Shown here in pieces: positions 16,573 through 24,136 of a DNA stretch of 49,797 nt; within the stretch, counting starts at the first letter, position 1, and every line of letters begins with the position of its first letter. The position numbers and the translations under genes are program-made. The notes beneath the pieces are model-generated. The model saw only the letters and a list, made by a program, of their open reading frames with translations, had not been told where the DNA came from and ran no database searches. The stretch comes from an uncultured Anaerolineae bacterium (GTDB lineage Bacteria; Chloroflexota; Anaerolineae; Aggregatilineales; Phototrophicaceae). The DNA lies in assembly GCA_937944445.1 (NCBI GenBank), contig CALDYP010000060.1, positions 1-49,797 on the forward strand, given 5' to 3'.

Positions 16573-17508
16573 ATGATCCAGACCACGCCTTCGATGACTG
16601 CGCCTGTTCGGCTTCCGGCCGATGAGTTGGTAGAAACACCGTCTGAGCTGCGCCGCGCGCTGCGCAGCCTGTTCAAAGCGCGCTGGCCGCTGCTAGCGCT
16701 CATCGTGCTGGGGATCGTGGGCTTCTTTGCCCTGTTCGGCCCCAACATCGCCCCCAAAGACCCCAACCGCCAAACGCTGCGCGCGCGGCTGACCCCGCCG
16801 ATGTTCGCGGCCGAAACGCCCAACCCCGATTACCCGCTGGGGTCGGACGCGCTGGGGCGTGATGTGCTCTCGCGTTTGATCTACGGCGCGCGGGTGTCGA
16901 TCTCGGTCGGGCTGGCGGCGGTGCTGCTGGGCGGCTTCGTCGGCATCAGCTTGGGGATGGTCGCCGGCTACTTCGGCGGCTTCTTGGACGACCTCATCAT
17001 GCGCATCGCAGACATTCAACTCGGCTTCCCATTCATCTTACTGGCGATCATGGTGCTGGTCGTGCTGGGGCAGAGCGTGGCGAACTTGGTGATCGTGCTG
17101 GGCATCGGCCAGTGGGTGACGTATGCGCGCATCGCCCGCGGCAGCACTATCGCCGAGCGCGAACGCGAACACATCACCGCCTCGCGGGCGATGGGCGCGA
17201 ACAACGCCCGCATTCTGCTGCGCGGCATCCTGCCAAACATCACCGCCCCGCTCATCGTCATCGCCTCGTTCAATGTGGCCAGCGTCATCCTATCTGAGGC
17301 GACGCTGTCGTTTCTGGGGCTGGGCGTGCCGCCGACCGTCCCGACGTGGGGCGGCATGCTGGCCGAAAGCCGCGATCAACTCTTGGGCGGCAGTTGGTGG
17401 CTGGCGGTTTTTCCCGGCCTGTGCATCGTGTTAACGGTGCTCTCGCTCAACGTGTTGGGCGATTGGCTGCGCGACTTCCTCGATCCACGCCTGCGCGGCA
17501 GCCGCTGA
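16573..17508 (+). CDS. ABC transporter permease, DppC type
   Basis: 311 residues. An N-terminal cytoplasmic tail precedes the first membrane segment (WPLLALIVLGIVGFFALFGP), followed by the DppC hallmark YPLGSDALGRDVLSRLIYGA and the coupling loop HITASRAMGANNARILLRGI. The final periplasmic motif LGLGVPPTVPTWGGML is also typical. AGGAGG stands a few bases before its ATG. Partner of the DppB-type permease. The usual DppD/DppF ATPases are absent from the following 30 kb, so a shared ATPase from another locus must energise the system. Confidence 0.93.
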   Translation: MIQTTPSMTAPVRLPADELVETPSELRRALRSLFKARWPLLALIVLGIVGFFALFGPNIAPKDPNRQTLRARLTPPMFAAETPNPDYPLGSDALGRDVLSRLIYGARVSISVGLAAVLLGGFVGISLGMVAGYFGGFLDDLIMRIADIQLGFPFILLAIMVLVVLGQSVANLVIVLGIGQWVTYARIARGSTIAEREREHITASRAMGANNARILLRGILPNITAPLIVIASFNVASVILSEATLSFLGLGVPPTVPTWGGMLAESRDQLLGGSWWLAVFPGLCIVLTVLSLNVLGDWLRDFLDPRLRGSR

Positions 17509-17541
17509 GCGCTTCCCCTCACACAAGGACGACTATCTCTC

Positions 17542-18930
17542 ATGAGCAAGACTTTTGTTGGCATTCAAATCGGCGCGATCAGCTTCGTCGATGAAGGCGT
17601 TGAGCCAGTGCTGGACATCCTGCAAGAAAAGGCGGGCGTCAACGCGCTGTTCATCTCAGCCTTGTCGTGGAGCTATGGCAACGCGGGGCGCGCAGTCTAC
17701 GGCTTCCCCGATCACGGCGTGGCCGAGCCGGACAACCTGCAAGGCGGCGCGTTCTACCGCCCCAACGAGGCGCACTTCCAAGCCACTCATCACCGCCAGT
17801 TCGCCGCGCCCGACCCGCTTACGCAGGGCTTCGACACCCTTGCCGAGGTCATCCCTGCGGCGCGCCAGCGCGGGATGCAGGTCTACACCTACTACTGCGA
17901 GACGTCCGCCAGCAGCATCCGCCCGATCTGGCAGCCGGGGGCGATCCACTTCATGGATCGTGACCATTGGGGGCGGGTGGCCACGCGCCCCTCGCTGCTC
18001 AACCCGGACTACCGCACGTGGTGGCGCTGCGTCATCGACGACTGGTTCAGCAACCACGCGCTGGACGGCATGCTGTGGGGCATCGAACGGCAAAGCCCGC
18101 TGATGGACATCTTCCGCGCGGACAGCACAACCGGCTTTGACGACCACTTCAAGGCCGAGGCGCGCGCCCGCGGCATCGACGTAGAACGCGCCATCGCCGG
18201 CTATCAGGCCGTTGACCTGTTCCTGCAAGGCGTGCGCAAGGGCGACCGCCCGCGCGACGGCGTGTTCGTCGGCTTGCTGCGCCTGCTGCTGCACCACCCG
18301 GAGGTGCTCATGTGGGAAAAGATGTGGCTGGACGCGCACCGCAGCCTCTACCGTGAAATCGCCGGCGCGGTCAAATGGTCTGACCCTGCGCATCAAGTCG
18401 GCTATGGGCTGTGGCAGGTGATCAACACCTATAACCCTTATTTGAAAGCGCAGTACGATCAAAGCGACTATCAACACACCGCCGACTTTCTGAAGCCGGT
18501 GCTGTATCACACCCCAGCAGGGGCGCGCTTCAAGAACCTCGCCGACACGTGGCAGAAGGGCGTGCTGGCCGACGCCACGCCCGAAGGAGCCTATCAAGCG
18601 CTGGCCACCATCCTTGATCTGGACGAGTTCATCGCCCCTTACCACGACGCGCCGCTGGCAGGCTTCAAGCCGACGTACATCACCCGCTGGACGCAGCATC
18701 TAATCGCTGACACCGGCGGCAAGGTCAAGGTCTATCCGGGGATCGGCGTAGGCGTGGGCGACGGGGGGACGAGCAAGCCCATCACCCCACAGGAGTGCTA
18801 CGAGGGCGTTCACGCCGCCTATGAGGGCGGGGCGCACGGCGTGCTGCTCTCGCGCAACTACTCTGAGGCCACGCTGGACTGTTTAGCCGCCTGTGGCCGT
18901 GCCCTGCGCGAACGCGGCATGATCGACTAG
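17542..18930 (+). CDS. Hypothetical protein, probable TIM-barrel (glycoside-hydrolase-like)
   Basis: 462 residues, no signal peptide. I do not recognise a named family with certainty. The order of segments resembles cytoplasmic TIM-barrel proteins related to glycoside hydrolases and sugar isomerases: IQIGAISFVDEGVEPVLDIL at the first strand, VNALFISALSWSYGN, RGMQVYTYYCETSASS, DGMLWGIERQSPL, then VGYGLWQVINTYNPY and a last block VYPGIGVGVGDGGTS leading to GAHGVLLSRNYSEATL. Acidic and aromatic residues follow several predicted strands, as in sugar-binding barrels. As the last gene of the GntR-led operon it probably acts on the imported solute. Reaction unknown. Confidence 0.6.
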   Translation: MSKTFVGIQIGAISFVDEGVEPVLDILQEKAGVNALFISALSWSYGNAGRAVYGFPDHGVAEPDNLQGGAFYRPNEAHFQATHHRQFAAPDPLTQGFDTLAEVIPAARQRGMQVYTYYCETSASSIRPIWQPGAIHFMDRDHWGRVATRPSLLNPDYRTWWRCVIDDWFSNHALDGMLWGIERQSPLMDIFRADSTTGFDDHFKAEARARGIDVERAIAGYQAVDLFLQGVRKGDRPRDGVFVGLLRLLLHHPEVLMWEKMWLDAHRSLYREIAGAVKWSDPAHQVGYGLWQVINTYNPYLKAQYDQSDYQHTADFLKPVLYHTPAGARFKNLADTWQKGVLADATPEGAYQALATILDLDEFIAPYHDAPLAGFKPTYITRWTQHLIADTGGKVKVYPGIGVGVGDGGTSKPITPQECYEGVHAAYEGGAHGVLLSRNYSEATLDCLAACGRALRERGMID

Positions 18931-18941
18931 TCGATCATGCC
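18916..18941. terminator. 26-bp perfect palindrome over the operon's last stop codon
   Basis: Positions 18916-18941 form an uninterrupted perfect palindrome, centre CTAG, which includes the TAG stop of the TIM-barrel gene. In RNA it gives an 11-bp stem with a 4-base loop. No T run follows (the next bases are AGCATCCCCC), so it is not a canonical intrinsic terminator. Decay protection, weak termination or a protein-binding site are all possible. Confidence 0.5.
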
Positions 18942-18998
18942 AGCATCCCCCAGATAAAACTGCGCCTGCTGCGAGGTCAACGCGCCACAACGCCGCAC

Positions 18999-19017
18999 TT
19001 CTGTTAAAATGACAGAA
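18999..19017. promoter_or_regulatory. Candidate DtxR/MntR-type autoregulatory operator
   Basis: A 19-bp interrupted palindrome, TTCTGT-(7)-ACAGAA, encloses the -10-like TAAAAT at 19005-19010. It lies about 30 bases before the DtxR-family ATG. DtxR-family boxes are typically 19-bp interrupted palindromes over promoters, so length and position fit, although the bases differ from known consensus boxes. No good -35 is visible. Confidence 0.42.
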
Positions 19018-19045
19018 AGTTGTAGAGGTAGCGAGCGAGTGGGCA

Positions 19046-19741
19046 ATGCCGCGCAAGAAAACGCAGATAGGCAGCACTGAATCCGTTGAAAACTTCCTCA
19101 AGGCCGTCTATGCCCTTGAACAGGAGCTGAAAACTGACGAAGGCGACCGCGTGTCGACCAACGCCCTGAGCGAGTCGCTCAACATCAGCGCGCCGAGCGT
19201 TACCGACATGGCGCAGCGCCTCGACGAGGAGGGGCTGATCGACTATCAGCGCTACAAGGGCATTCGCTTGACGGGCAGCGGCACAGACCTTGCGTTGAAG
19301 GTGCTGCGGCGGCATCGCCTGATCGAGCTGTTCCTTGTGAAAGAGTTGGGCTATGAGCTGCACGAAGTGCATGAAGAGGCCGAAGCGCTCGAACACGCGG
19401 TGAGCGATCGCTTCGTGCAGGCGCTGGTGGCCAAGCTGGGCGACCCAACAGTTGACCCCCACGGGGATCCCATCCCCGACGATGCCGGCGTGGTGGCCGA
19501 GCGCCTGCTCGTGCCGCTTTCTACGCTGCAACACGGCCAAACCGCCCGCGTCGCGCGTTTCGTGATCGAAACGAACGAGATGCTCCAATACGCCCTCAGC
19601 AAGGGCTTTCAGTTGAACCGCACGCTGCAACTGGCTCACCGCGAACCTTACGGCGGCCCGATCACCGTGCGCTGGGACGATGGGGAGGTGGTCATTGGCG
19701 CGCCGTTGGCCGAGACAATCCTTGTCGAGCTGGGGGAATGA
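19046..19741 (+). CDS. DtxR/MntR-family metal-dependent transcriptional regulator
   Basis: 231 residues in three parts. The winged helix (about 10-75) reads ESVENFLKAVYALEQ, then STNALSESLNISAPSVTDMA and QRLDEEGLIDYQRYKGIRLT. The helical metal-binding dimerisation domain (about 76-150) has HRLIELFLVKELGYELHEVH, EAEALEHAVSDRFVQAL and the conserved DPHGDPIPD. The C-terminal FeoA/SH3-like domain has PLSTLQHGQTARVARF through VVIGAPLAETILVEL. Metal ligands His/Glu in the second domain are present. It would repress metal uptake or activate efflux in response to Mn(II) or Fe(II). No metal transporter gene is adjacent, so its targets are elsewhere, plus possibly its own promoter. Confidence 0.92.
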   Translation: MPRKKTQIGSTESVENFLKAVYALEQELKTDEGDRVSTNALSESLNISAPSVTDMAQRLDEEGLIDYQRYKGIRLTGSGTDLALKVLRRHRLIELFLVKELGYELHEVHEEAEALEHAVSDRFVQALVAKLGDPTVDPHGDPIPDDAGVVAERLLVPLSTLQHGQTARVARFVIETNEMLQYALSKGFQLNRTLQLAHREPYGGPITVRWDDGEVVIGAPLAETILVELGE

Positions 19742-19850
19742 GTTCTCACATCTTTATGAAGGCTTAATCGAAATTTCCCACACTTTTCCAAAACTTGTGC
19801 TACCCTGACTTATGTAAAATTAATATATCGAGGTTTCCTCAAGGTTCCAC

Positions 19851-20318
19851 ATGGCTATTCCAAGCATCAGCGCCGCCCCGATTGAGCGCGTGCGCGGCAT
19901 CCTGCTCACCGAAAATAATTCTTTGTTGTTGATTAAAAGAGTAAAACCTAACAATACTAAACCTTACTGGGTGGCCCCCGGCGGTGGTGTGGAGCCAGTA
20001 GATCGAACCTTGCGCGCGGCGCTCACTCGCGAATTAGAAGAGGAATTGGGCGCGCAGGTAGAAATTGTCATGCACGCCTTCACGCTGCGGCATGAAAAAG
20101 GTGGCAAGAACTTACGCGAGTACTTCTACGTATGTCGCTTGTTGAGGTTCGACCTGAAGCAGCGCAGCGGCCCCGAGTTCAATGATCCTACCCGCGGCGA
20201 GTATCTGCCGGACTTCGTCCCGCTGACGGAGCCAGCCCTGCGCGCCCTCAACATGAAAACGCCTGAGCTGACGGACTGGATCATCGTGCATCTGGATCAG
20301 CTTCGCTGTCTGCGCTGA
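19851..20318 (+). CDS. Nudix hydrolase
   Basis: 155 residues, one Nudix domain. The Nudix box is GVEPVDRTLRAALTRELEEE followed by LGA. The catalytic REUxEExGU core is intact (RELEEELGA), but the first Glu of the G-x5-E-x7 pattern is Arg. KPYWVAPGG precedes it as usual. Likely hydrolyses a nucleoside diphosphate linked to another moiety; substrate unknown. The C-terminus YLPDFVPLTEPALRALNMKT is similar to DUF4743-free, ADP-ribose-type hydrolases in general arrangement only. The 3' end overlaps the convergent SH3-domain gene by 38 bases. A TAAAAT/TAATAT-rich stretch at 19811-19826 probably holds its promoter. Confidence 0.88.
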   Translation: MAIPSISAAPIERVRGILLTENNSLLLIKRVKPNNTKPYWVAPGGGVEPVDRTLRAALTRELEEELGAQVEIVMHAFTLRHEKGGKNLREYFYVCRLLRFDLKQRSGPEFNDPTRGEYLPDFVPLTEPALRALNMKTPELTDWIIVHLDQLRCLR

Positions 20319-20721
20319 CGACCAACGCCAGCACGTCGCCAGCCTGCTCCACGCACCAGCCCTCTTGCCAGCGCGTGCGCACCTTCCACCAGCGCAGCCC
20401 GTCCGCTTCATATGGCCCTTCGATCAACGTGAGCGGGGTCTTGTCGCGCAGCATGGTGATCACGCGGCCTTGCAGACCGGGCGCATCGCGCAGGTTGAGC
20501 CATTCCCCTTCGCGCATCTGCACGCGCACGCTCATCCCCGCTTGCAGCAGCGGCGCAGGCCGCGCGAACGGCGTTGGCGTGGCCAGCACGGGCGGCTGCG
20601 CGTAGACCTGAAACGTCAGCCACTCACGCTCTGCTGCAACCAACGCCTGACGCGCCGCCATCTCAAGGCCGGTCAGCCAGCCACACATCACCACCATCAG
20701 CCCCACCAGCAGCCCGCGCAT
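20281..20721 (-). CDS. Membrane-anchored bacterial SH3-domain protein
   Basis: 146 residues. An N-terminal hydrophobic anchor or signal (MRGLLVGLMVVMCGWLTGLE) is followed by a short Pro/Thr linker (PPVLATPTPFARPAP). An SH3b-like domain spans about residues 62-135, with GEWLNLRDAPGLQGRVITML and WKVRTRWQEGWCVEQAG. The LNLRDAPG motif is typical of SH3_3 domains, which usually bind peptidoglycan or act as a spacer in exported proteins. It is transcribed against the Nudix gene with a 38-base 3' overlap. Function beyond cell-surface location is unknown. Confidence 0.72.
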   Translation of the reverse strand: MRGLLVGLMVVMCGWLTGLEMAARQALVAAEREWLTFQVYAQPPVLATPTPFARPAPLLQAGMSVRVQMREGEWLNLRDAPGLQGRVITMLRDKTPLTLIEGPYEADGLRWWKVRTRWQEGWCVEQAGDVLALVVSADSEADPDAR

Positions 20722-20828
20722 CCTTGCTCATCTCTCCATGCCTGCTTATGATGAGCATACGCCAATTTATCATTCACTGCCCAACGCTGCGCCGCTGTTT
20801 CGCTTGCGCCCACCCACCGGACACCGCC

Positions 20829-21650
20829 ATGCACACCCTTTACCTCGTCGCCACGCCCATCGGTAACCTTGAAGACATCACCCTGCGCGCCCTGCGGATC
20901 CTCAAAGAAGTGCGCTTGATTGCCGCGGAAGACACCCGCACGAGCCGCGTGCTGCTTCAGCATTTTGACATCCACACCCCGATCACGAGCTATCATGAGC
21001 ACAACAAACTGGTCAAGCTGGATGCGATCTTCGCCGCGTTAGACGTTGGCGATGTCGCCCTCATCAGCGACGCCGGCACACCCGCCATCAGCGACCCGGG
21101 CTATGAGCTGGTGCGCGCGGCCATCGCGCGCGGCTACCAAGTCGTGCCCATCCCGGGCGCAAACGCCATCGCCAGCGCCTTGATCGCCAGCGGCCTGCCA
21201 ACCGATGGCTACGTCTACCTCGGCTTCCTGCCTAAAAAGCAGAGCACGCGCCGCGCCCTGCTGGAGAGCGTCCGCGCGGAAAAGCGCACGCTGGTTTGCT
21301 ACGAAAGCCCGCACCGCCTCGCGGACACGTTGGGGCTGATCGCCACGGTGATGGGCGCGGATCGTCCCGTGTGCGTCGCCCGCGAGATGACCAAACGCTT
21401 TGAGGAGTTCTACCGCGCCACCGCTCACGAGGCACAGCAGCGCTACAGCCAAGAGAACCCCAAAGGGGAAGTGACGCTCGTCATCGGCGGCGCGCCCACC
21501 CCCACCACGTGGGATCGGCTGCGCGTGCTCGCCGAGTTAGAACGCCTGCTGGAGGCAGGCGAAAGCCTCTCCAACGCGGCCAAGACCATCGCCGCCGCCA
21601 GCGGCTGGAAGAAGAGCGCCGTTTATGAGTTGGGGCTGGAGGAGAACTAG
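20829..21650 (+). CDS. rsmI: 16S rRNA 2'-O-methyltransferase RsmI (C1402)
   Basis: 273 residues, the standard RsmI length. The tetrapyrrole-methylase-fold signatures are present: LYLVATPIGNLEDITLRALR, AAEDTRTSRVLLQHF, ALISDAGTPAISDPGYELVR, PIPGANAIASALIASGLPTD and YLGFLPKKQSTRRALLE, then GEVTLVIGG near the end. It transfers a methyl group from SAM to the ribose of C1402 in 16S rRNA. The start is ATG 20829; an open frame extends upstream to 20574 but overlaps the opposing SH3 gene and has no family character. Confidence 0.96.
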   Translation: MHTLYLVATPIGNLEDITLRALRILKEVRLIAAEDTRTSRVLLQHFDIHTPITSYHEHNKLVKLDAIFAALDVGDVALISDAGTPAISDPGYELVRAAIARGYQVVPIPGANAIASALIASGLPTDGYVYLGFLPKKQSTRRALLESVRAEKRTLVCYESPHRLADTLGLIATVMGADRPVCVAREMTKRFEEFYRATAHEAQQRYSQENPKGEVTLVIGGAPTPTTWDRLRVLAELERLLEAGESLSNAAKTIAAASGWKKSAVYELGLEEN

Positions 21651-21725
21651 GCCACCCGACCTATATTACACTAGGCCGCCTCGGTCATTTTAGCGTTCAC
21701 AAAAGGCTAAAAAGGTTCAAAATGA

Positions 21726-21754
21726 TTGATTTTAAAGGAAACTTGGGTTACAAT
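21726..21754 (+). promoter_or_regulatory. Sigma70-type promoter of the short-chain dehydrogenase gene
   Basis: TTGATT (21726-21731) and TACAAT (21749-21754) have a 17-base spacer in an AT-rich 100-base stretch that stands out against the GC-rich genome. A TATAAT at 21754-21759 overlaps but is too far from the -35. The transcript would reach the AGGAGGAGAG ribosome site just before ATG 21796. Confidence 0.62.
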
Positions 21755-21795
21755 ATAATTTCAACGTATATAATTTTCTTTTCAGGAGGAGAGAG

Positions 21796-22572
21796 ATGGC
21801 ACGTTTACAAGACAAAGTCGCGCTCATCACCGGCGGCGCAGGCGGGATCGGCCTTGCGATTGCCCAGCGCTACGCCAACGAAGGGGCTTCGGTGTTCTTG
21901 ACTGACATCAGCGAGGACGCGCTCAAGAAAGCTGTACAGCAGATCGGCCCCAACCGCGCCGATTACGCCGTGGCGGACGTCACCAAACCTGAGGACAACC
22001 AGCGCATGGTTGAACAGTGCGTCGCTAAGTTCGGCGGTCTAGACATCTTCGTCGCCAACGCAGGCATTGAAGGTGAAGTCAAACCGATCACCGAATACGA
22101 CCTGAAGACGTTCGAAAAGGTCATCGCAGTGAACGTCACCGGCGTTTGGCTAGGGCTGAAGTACGCCATCCCTGCCATCGCCAAGCGCGGCGGCGGCAGC
22201 ATCATCGTGATGTCTTCCGTGGCAGGCGTGATCGGCTCACCCGGCATGTCGGCCTATATCGCCAGCAAGCACGCCGCCATCGGCTTGATGCGCACGGCGG
22301 CGCTCGAGGCCGCGCCGATGGGCATCCGCGTGAACAGCATCAACCCCGGGCCAGTCGAGACGCGCATGATGGAATCGCTGGAAACGCAGTTTGCGGGCGG
22401 CGATGCCGCGATGGGCGCGGGTGTCCGTCAGCAGTTTGTGGAGCGCATCCCGCTCAAGCGTTACGCCCGCCCTGAGGAAGTCGCTGACCTTGCGCTGTTC
22501 CTCGCCAGTGAGGAGAGCGCCTACATCACCGGCCAGACCCACCTGATCGAAGGCGGCCAGCGCGCCGGGTAG
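21796..22572 (+). CDS. Short-chain dehydrogenase/reductase (classical SDR)
   Basis: 258 residues. Cofactor motif ALITGGAGGIGLAIAQRYAN, the NAG motif IFVANAGIEG, catalytic Ser in IIVMSSVAGVI, and Tyr-x3-Lys in SAYIASKHAAIGLMRTAALE are all in place. The C-terminal YITGQTHLIEGGQRAG closes the classical fold. An acidic residue after the second strand (FLTDISED) suggests NAD(H) preference. It has its own near-consensus promoter, a strong ribosome site and a perfect terminator, so it is a well-expressed single-gene unit. Likely oxidises a secondary alcohol or reduces a ketone; FabG itself is less likely because no fatty-acid genes surround it. Confidence 0.9.
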   Translation: MARLQDKVALITGGAGGIGLAIAQRYANEGASVFLTDISEDALKKAVQQIGPNRADYAVADVTKPEDNQRMVEQCVAKFGGLDIFVANAGIEGEVKPITEYDLKTFEKVIAVNVTGVWLGLKYAIPAIAKRGGGSIIVMSSVAGVIGSPGMSAYIASKHAAIGLMRTAALEAAPMGIRVNSINPGPVETRMMESLETQFAGGDAAMGAGVRQQFVERIPLKRYARPEEVADLALFLASEESAYITGQTHLIEGGQRAG

Positions 22573-22593
22573 CGCCTAAGCACACCGCTCACT

Positions 22594-22625
22594 ACGCCCG
22601 AACGCTTTCTGTTCGGGCGTTTTTG
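22594..22625 (+). terminator. Rho-independent terminator after the SDR gene
   Basis: A perfect 10-bp stem, ACGCCCGAAC (22594-22603) with GTTCGGGCGT (22611-22620), has a 7-base loop and is followed by TTTTG. It lies 22 bases after the stop codon. This is the clearest intrinsic terminator in the window. Confidence 0.92.
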
Positions 22626-22650
22626 TCTCACGTGTCAGATCGTTTACAAT
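22623..22650 (+). promoter_or_regulatory. Promoter overlapping the preceding terminator's T run
   Basis: TTGTCT (22623-22628) and TACAAT (22645-22650) are 16 bases apart. The -35 box begins inside the T run of the terminator, so one unit ends where the next begins. Transcription would start near 22657, 35 bases before the nucleotidyltransferase ATG at 22692. Confidence 0.5.
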
Positions 22651-22691
22651 GGGCGCTGGTAGATTTAGCACTGGCGAAGGAGCCTATTATC

Positions 22692-23984
22692 ATGCCCGCA
22701 CCACAATTGATCATTCTGGCCGGGGGCGCGTCGTCGCGCATGTGGCCGTTGAGCGAGAAATCCCTGCTCAAATTCGGCGAGGAGCCGCTGCTCGTGATGC
22801 AGCTTCGCACCTTCGCGCATTTGGGCTTCCGCGAGGTGGTCATCGTCGGCAACCCGCATAACGCGGCGGCGCTGCGCGGTCTGCTGCCCGACCTGCCCAG
22901 CGAGCTGACCGTACAGATCGCCGTCCAGCCCGAACCGATCGGCATGGGGGACGCAGTGCTGCGGGCGGAACCGCTCGTCAACCCTGATGCGCCTGTCTAC
23001 ATCAACCAAGTGCACGACATCGTTGAAACGAGCCTCCATGCGGACATGCTCGCTCATCACACCGCCAACCCTGAGCGCACCTACATCGCCGGCGTGGAGA
23101 TGTCGCAGTATTTCCCCGGCGGATACTTGATCGTCGAGGGGGACGGGCGCATCGTCGGCGTGATCGAGAAGCCGGGCGCAGGCAACGAACCCAGCCCCTA
23201 CGTGAACGTCGTCGCTCACCTGCACGCCCACGCCGGCCGCCTGTTCGACGCAATCCGCGCCGAGTACGCCCGCGCCCTGCCCAGTGACGACCATTACGAG
23301 CGGGCGATGGACGCGCTCATGAAACAGCACCCCTTCTACGTCGTGCGCTACGCCGAGCGTTGGGACGCGCTCAAGTACCCGTGGCACGTCCTGAGCGTGA
23401 TGGAGCGCTTCCTCAGCCGCCTTCAAGGCCAGATCATCGCGCCGGATGCGTTCATCGCGCCCACCGCGAGCGTCAGCGGCAATGTGGTGATCGAAGCGGG
23501 CGCGAAGGTGTTCGCAGGGGCGGCGGTCGTCGGCCCGGCCTACATCGGGCGCGGCGTGATCGTGGGCAACAACGCGCTGGTGCGCCAGAGCATGGTGCTG
23601 GCCAAGAGCAACGTCGGCTTCACGACAGAGGTGGCGCGCAGCTACGTGGGCGAAGGGGTGCAGATGCACGCCTGCCGCGTGTTGGACAGCGTGTTCGCCG
23701 ACAACGTCAACTTCAGCGCAGGCTGCACCACCGCCAACCTGCGCATCGACCACGGGATTGTCTCGAGCGTCGTCAAGGGCGAAAAAATTGCCACAGGGCG
23801 CGACAAGCTGGGGGCGATCATCGGGCGGGATGCCTTCCTCGGCGTGGACGTGATGACCATGCCGGGCGTCAAGATCGGCGCGGCGGCGCAGATCGGCCCC
23901 GGGACGCACGTCCACCGCGACATCAAAGACCGCGCCCGCGTCTACGTCAAGCAAGAACTCGTGATCCGCGAGGAGGAGTCATAG
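22692..23984 (+). CDS. Sugar-1-phosphate nucleotidyltransferase with left-handed beta-helix domain
   Basis: 430 residues. The N-terminal nucleotidyltransferase domain (about 1-235) opens with IILAGGASSRMWPLSEKSLL, the GG-x-G-(T/S)-R-like loop and catalytic lysine; VYINQVHDIVE holds the second metal region. The C-terminal left-handed beta-helix (about 245-425) has many hexapeptide turns such as GPAYIGRGVIVGNNALV and the acetyltransferase-like HGIVSSVVKGEKIATGRDKL, then PGVKIGAAAQIGPG. This arrangement is that of bifunctional archaeal/GlmU-like enzymes that uridylylate or thymidylylate sugar phosphates and may also acetylate amino sugars. AAGGAG is 9 bases before the chosen ATG. It would supply activated sugars for envelope polysaccharides. 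Confidence 0.85.
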   Translation: MPAPQLIILAGGASSRMWPLSEKSLLKFGEEPLLVMQLRTFAHLGFREVVIVGNPHNAAALRGLLPDLPSELTVQIAVQPEPIGMGDAVLRAEPLVNPDAPVYINQVHDIVETSLHADMLAHHTANPERTYIAGVEMSQYFPGGYLIVEGDGRIVGVIEKPGAGNEPSPYVNVVAHLHAHAGRLFDAIRAEYARALPSDDHYERAMDALMKQHPFYVVRYAERWDALKYPWHVLSVMERFLSRLQGQIIAPDAFIAPTASVSGNVVIEAGAKVFAGAAVVGPAYIGRGVIVGNNALVRQSMVLAKSNVGFTTEVARSYVGEGVQMHACRVLDSVFADNVNFSAGCTTANLRIDHGIVSSVVKGEKIATGRDKLGAIIGRDAFLGVDVMTMPGVKIGAAAQIGPGTHVHRDIKDRARVYVKQELVIREEES

Positions 23985-24136
23985 GCAGATTAGGCCGAAA
24001 ATCGCCACGCCACCTCAACGGTACGGTTGGCTTCAATGTTACATCCAACCCCACAACCATGACACTCCTTACTAATCGCAGGCGTGCAATCGGTGTAAAC
24101 TGGTAGAAAAATGAAACTGACGCCAGAGGCCAACCG

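Noticed and set aside
22665-23954. Minus-strand open frame of 429 residues over the nucleotidyltransferase gene
   Set aside because: Shadow frame rich in His/Asp/Val; the plus-strand protein has all family motifs.
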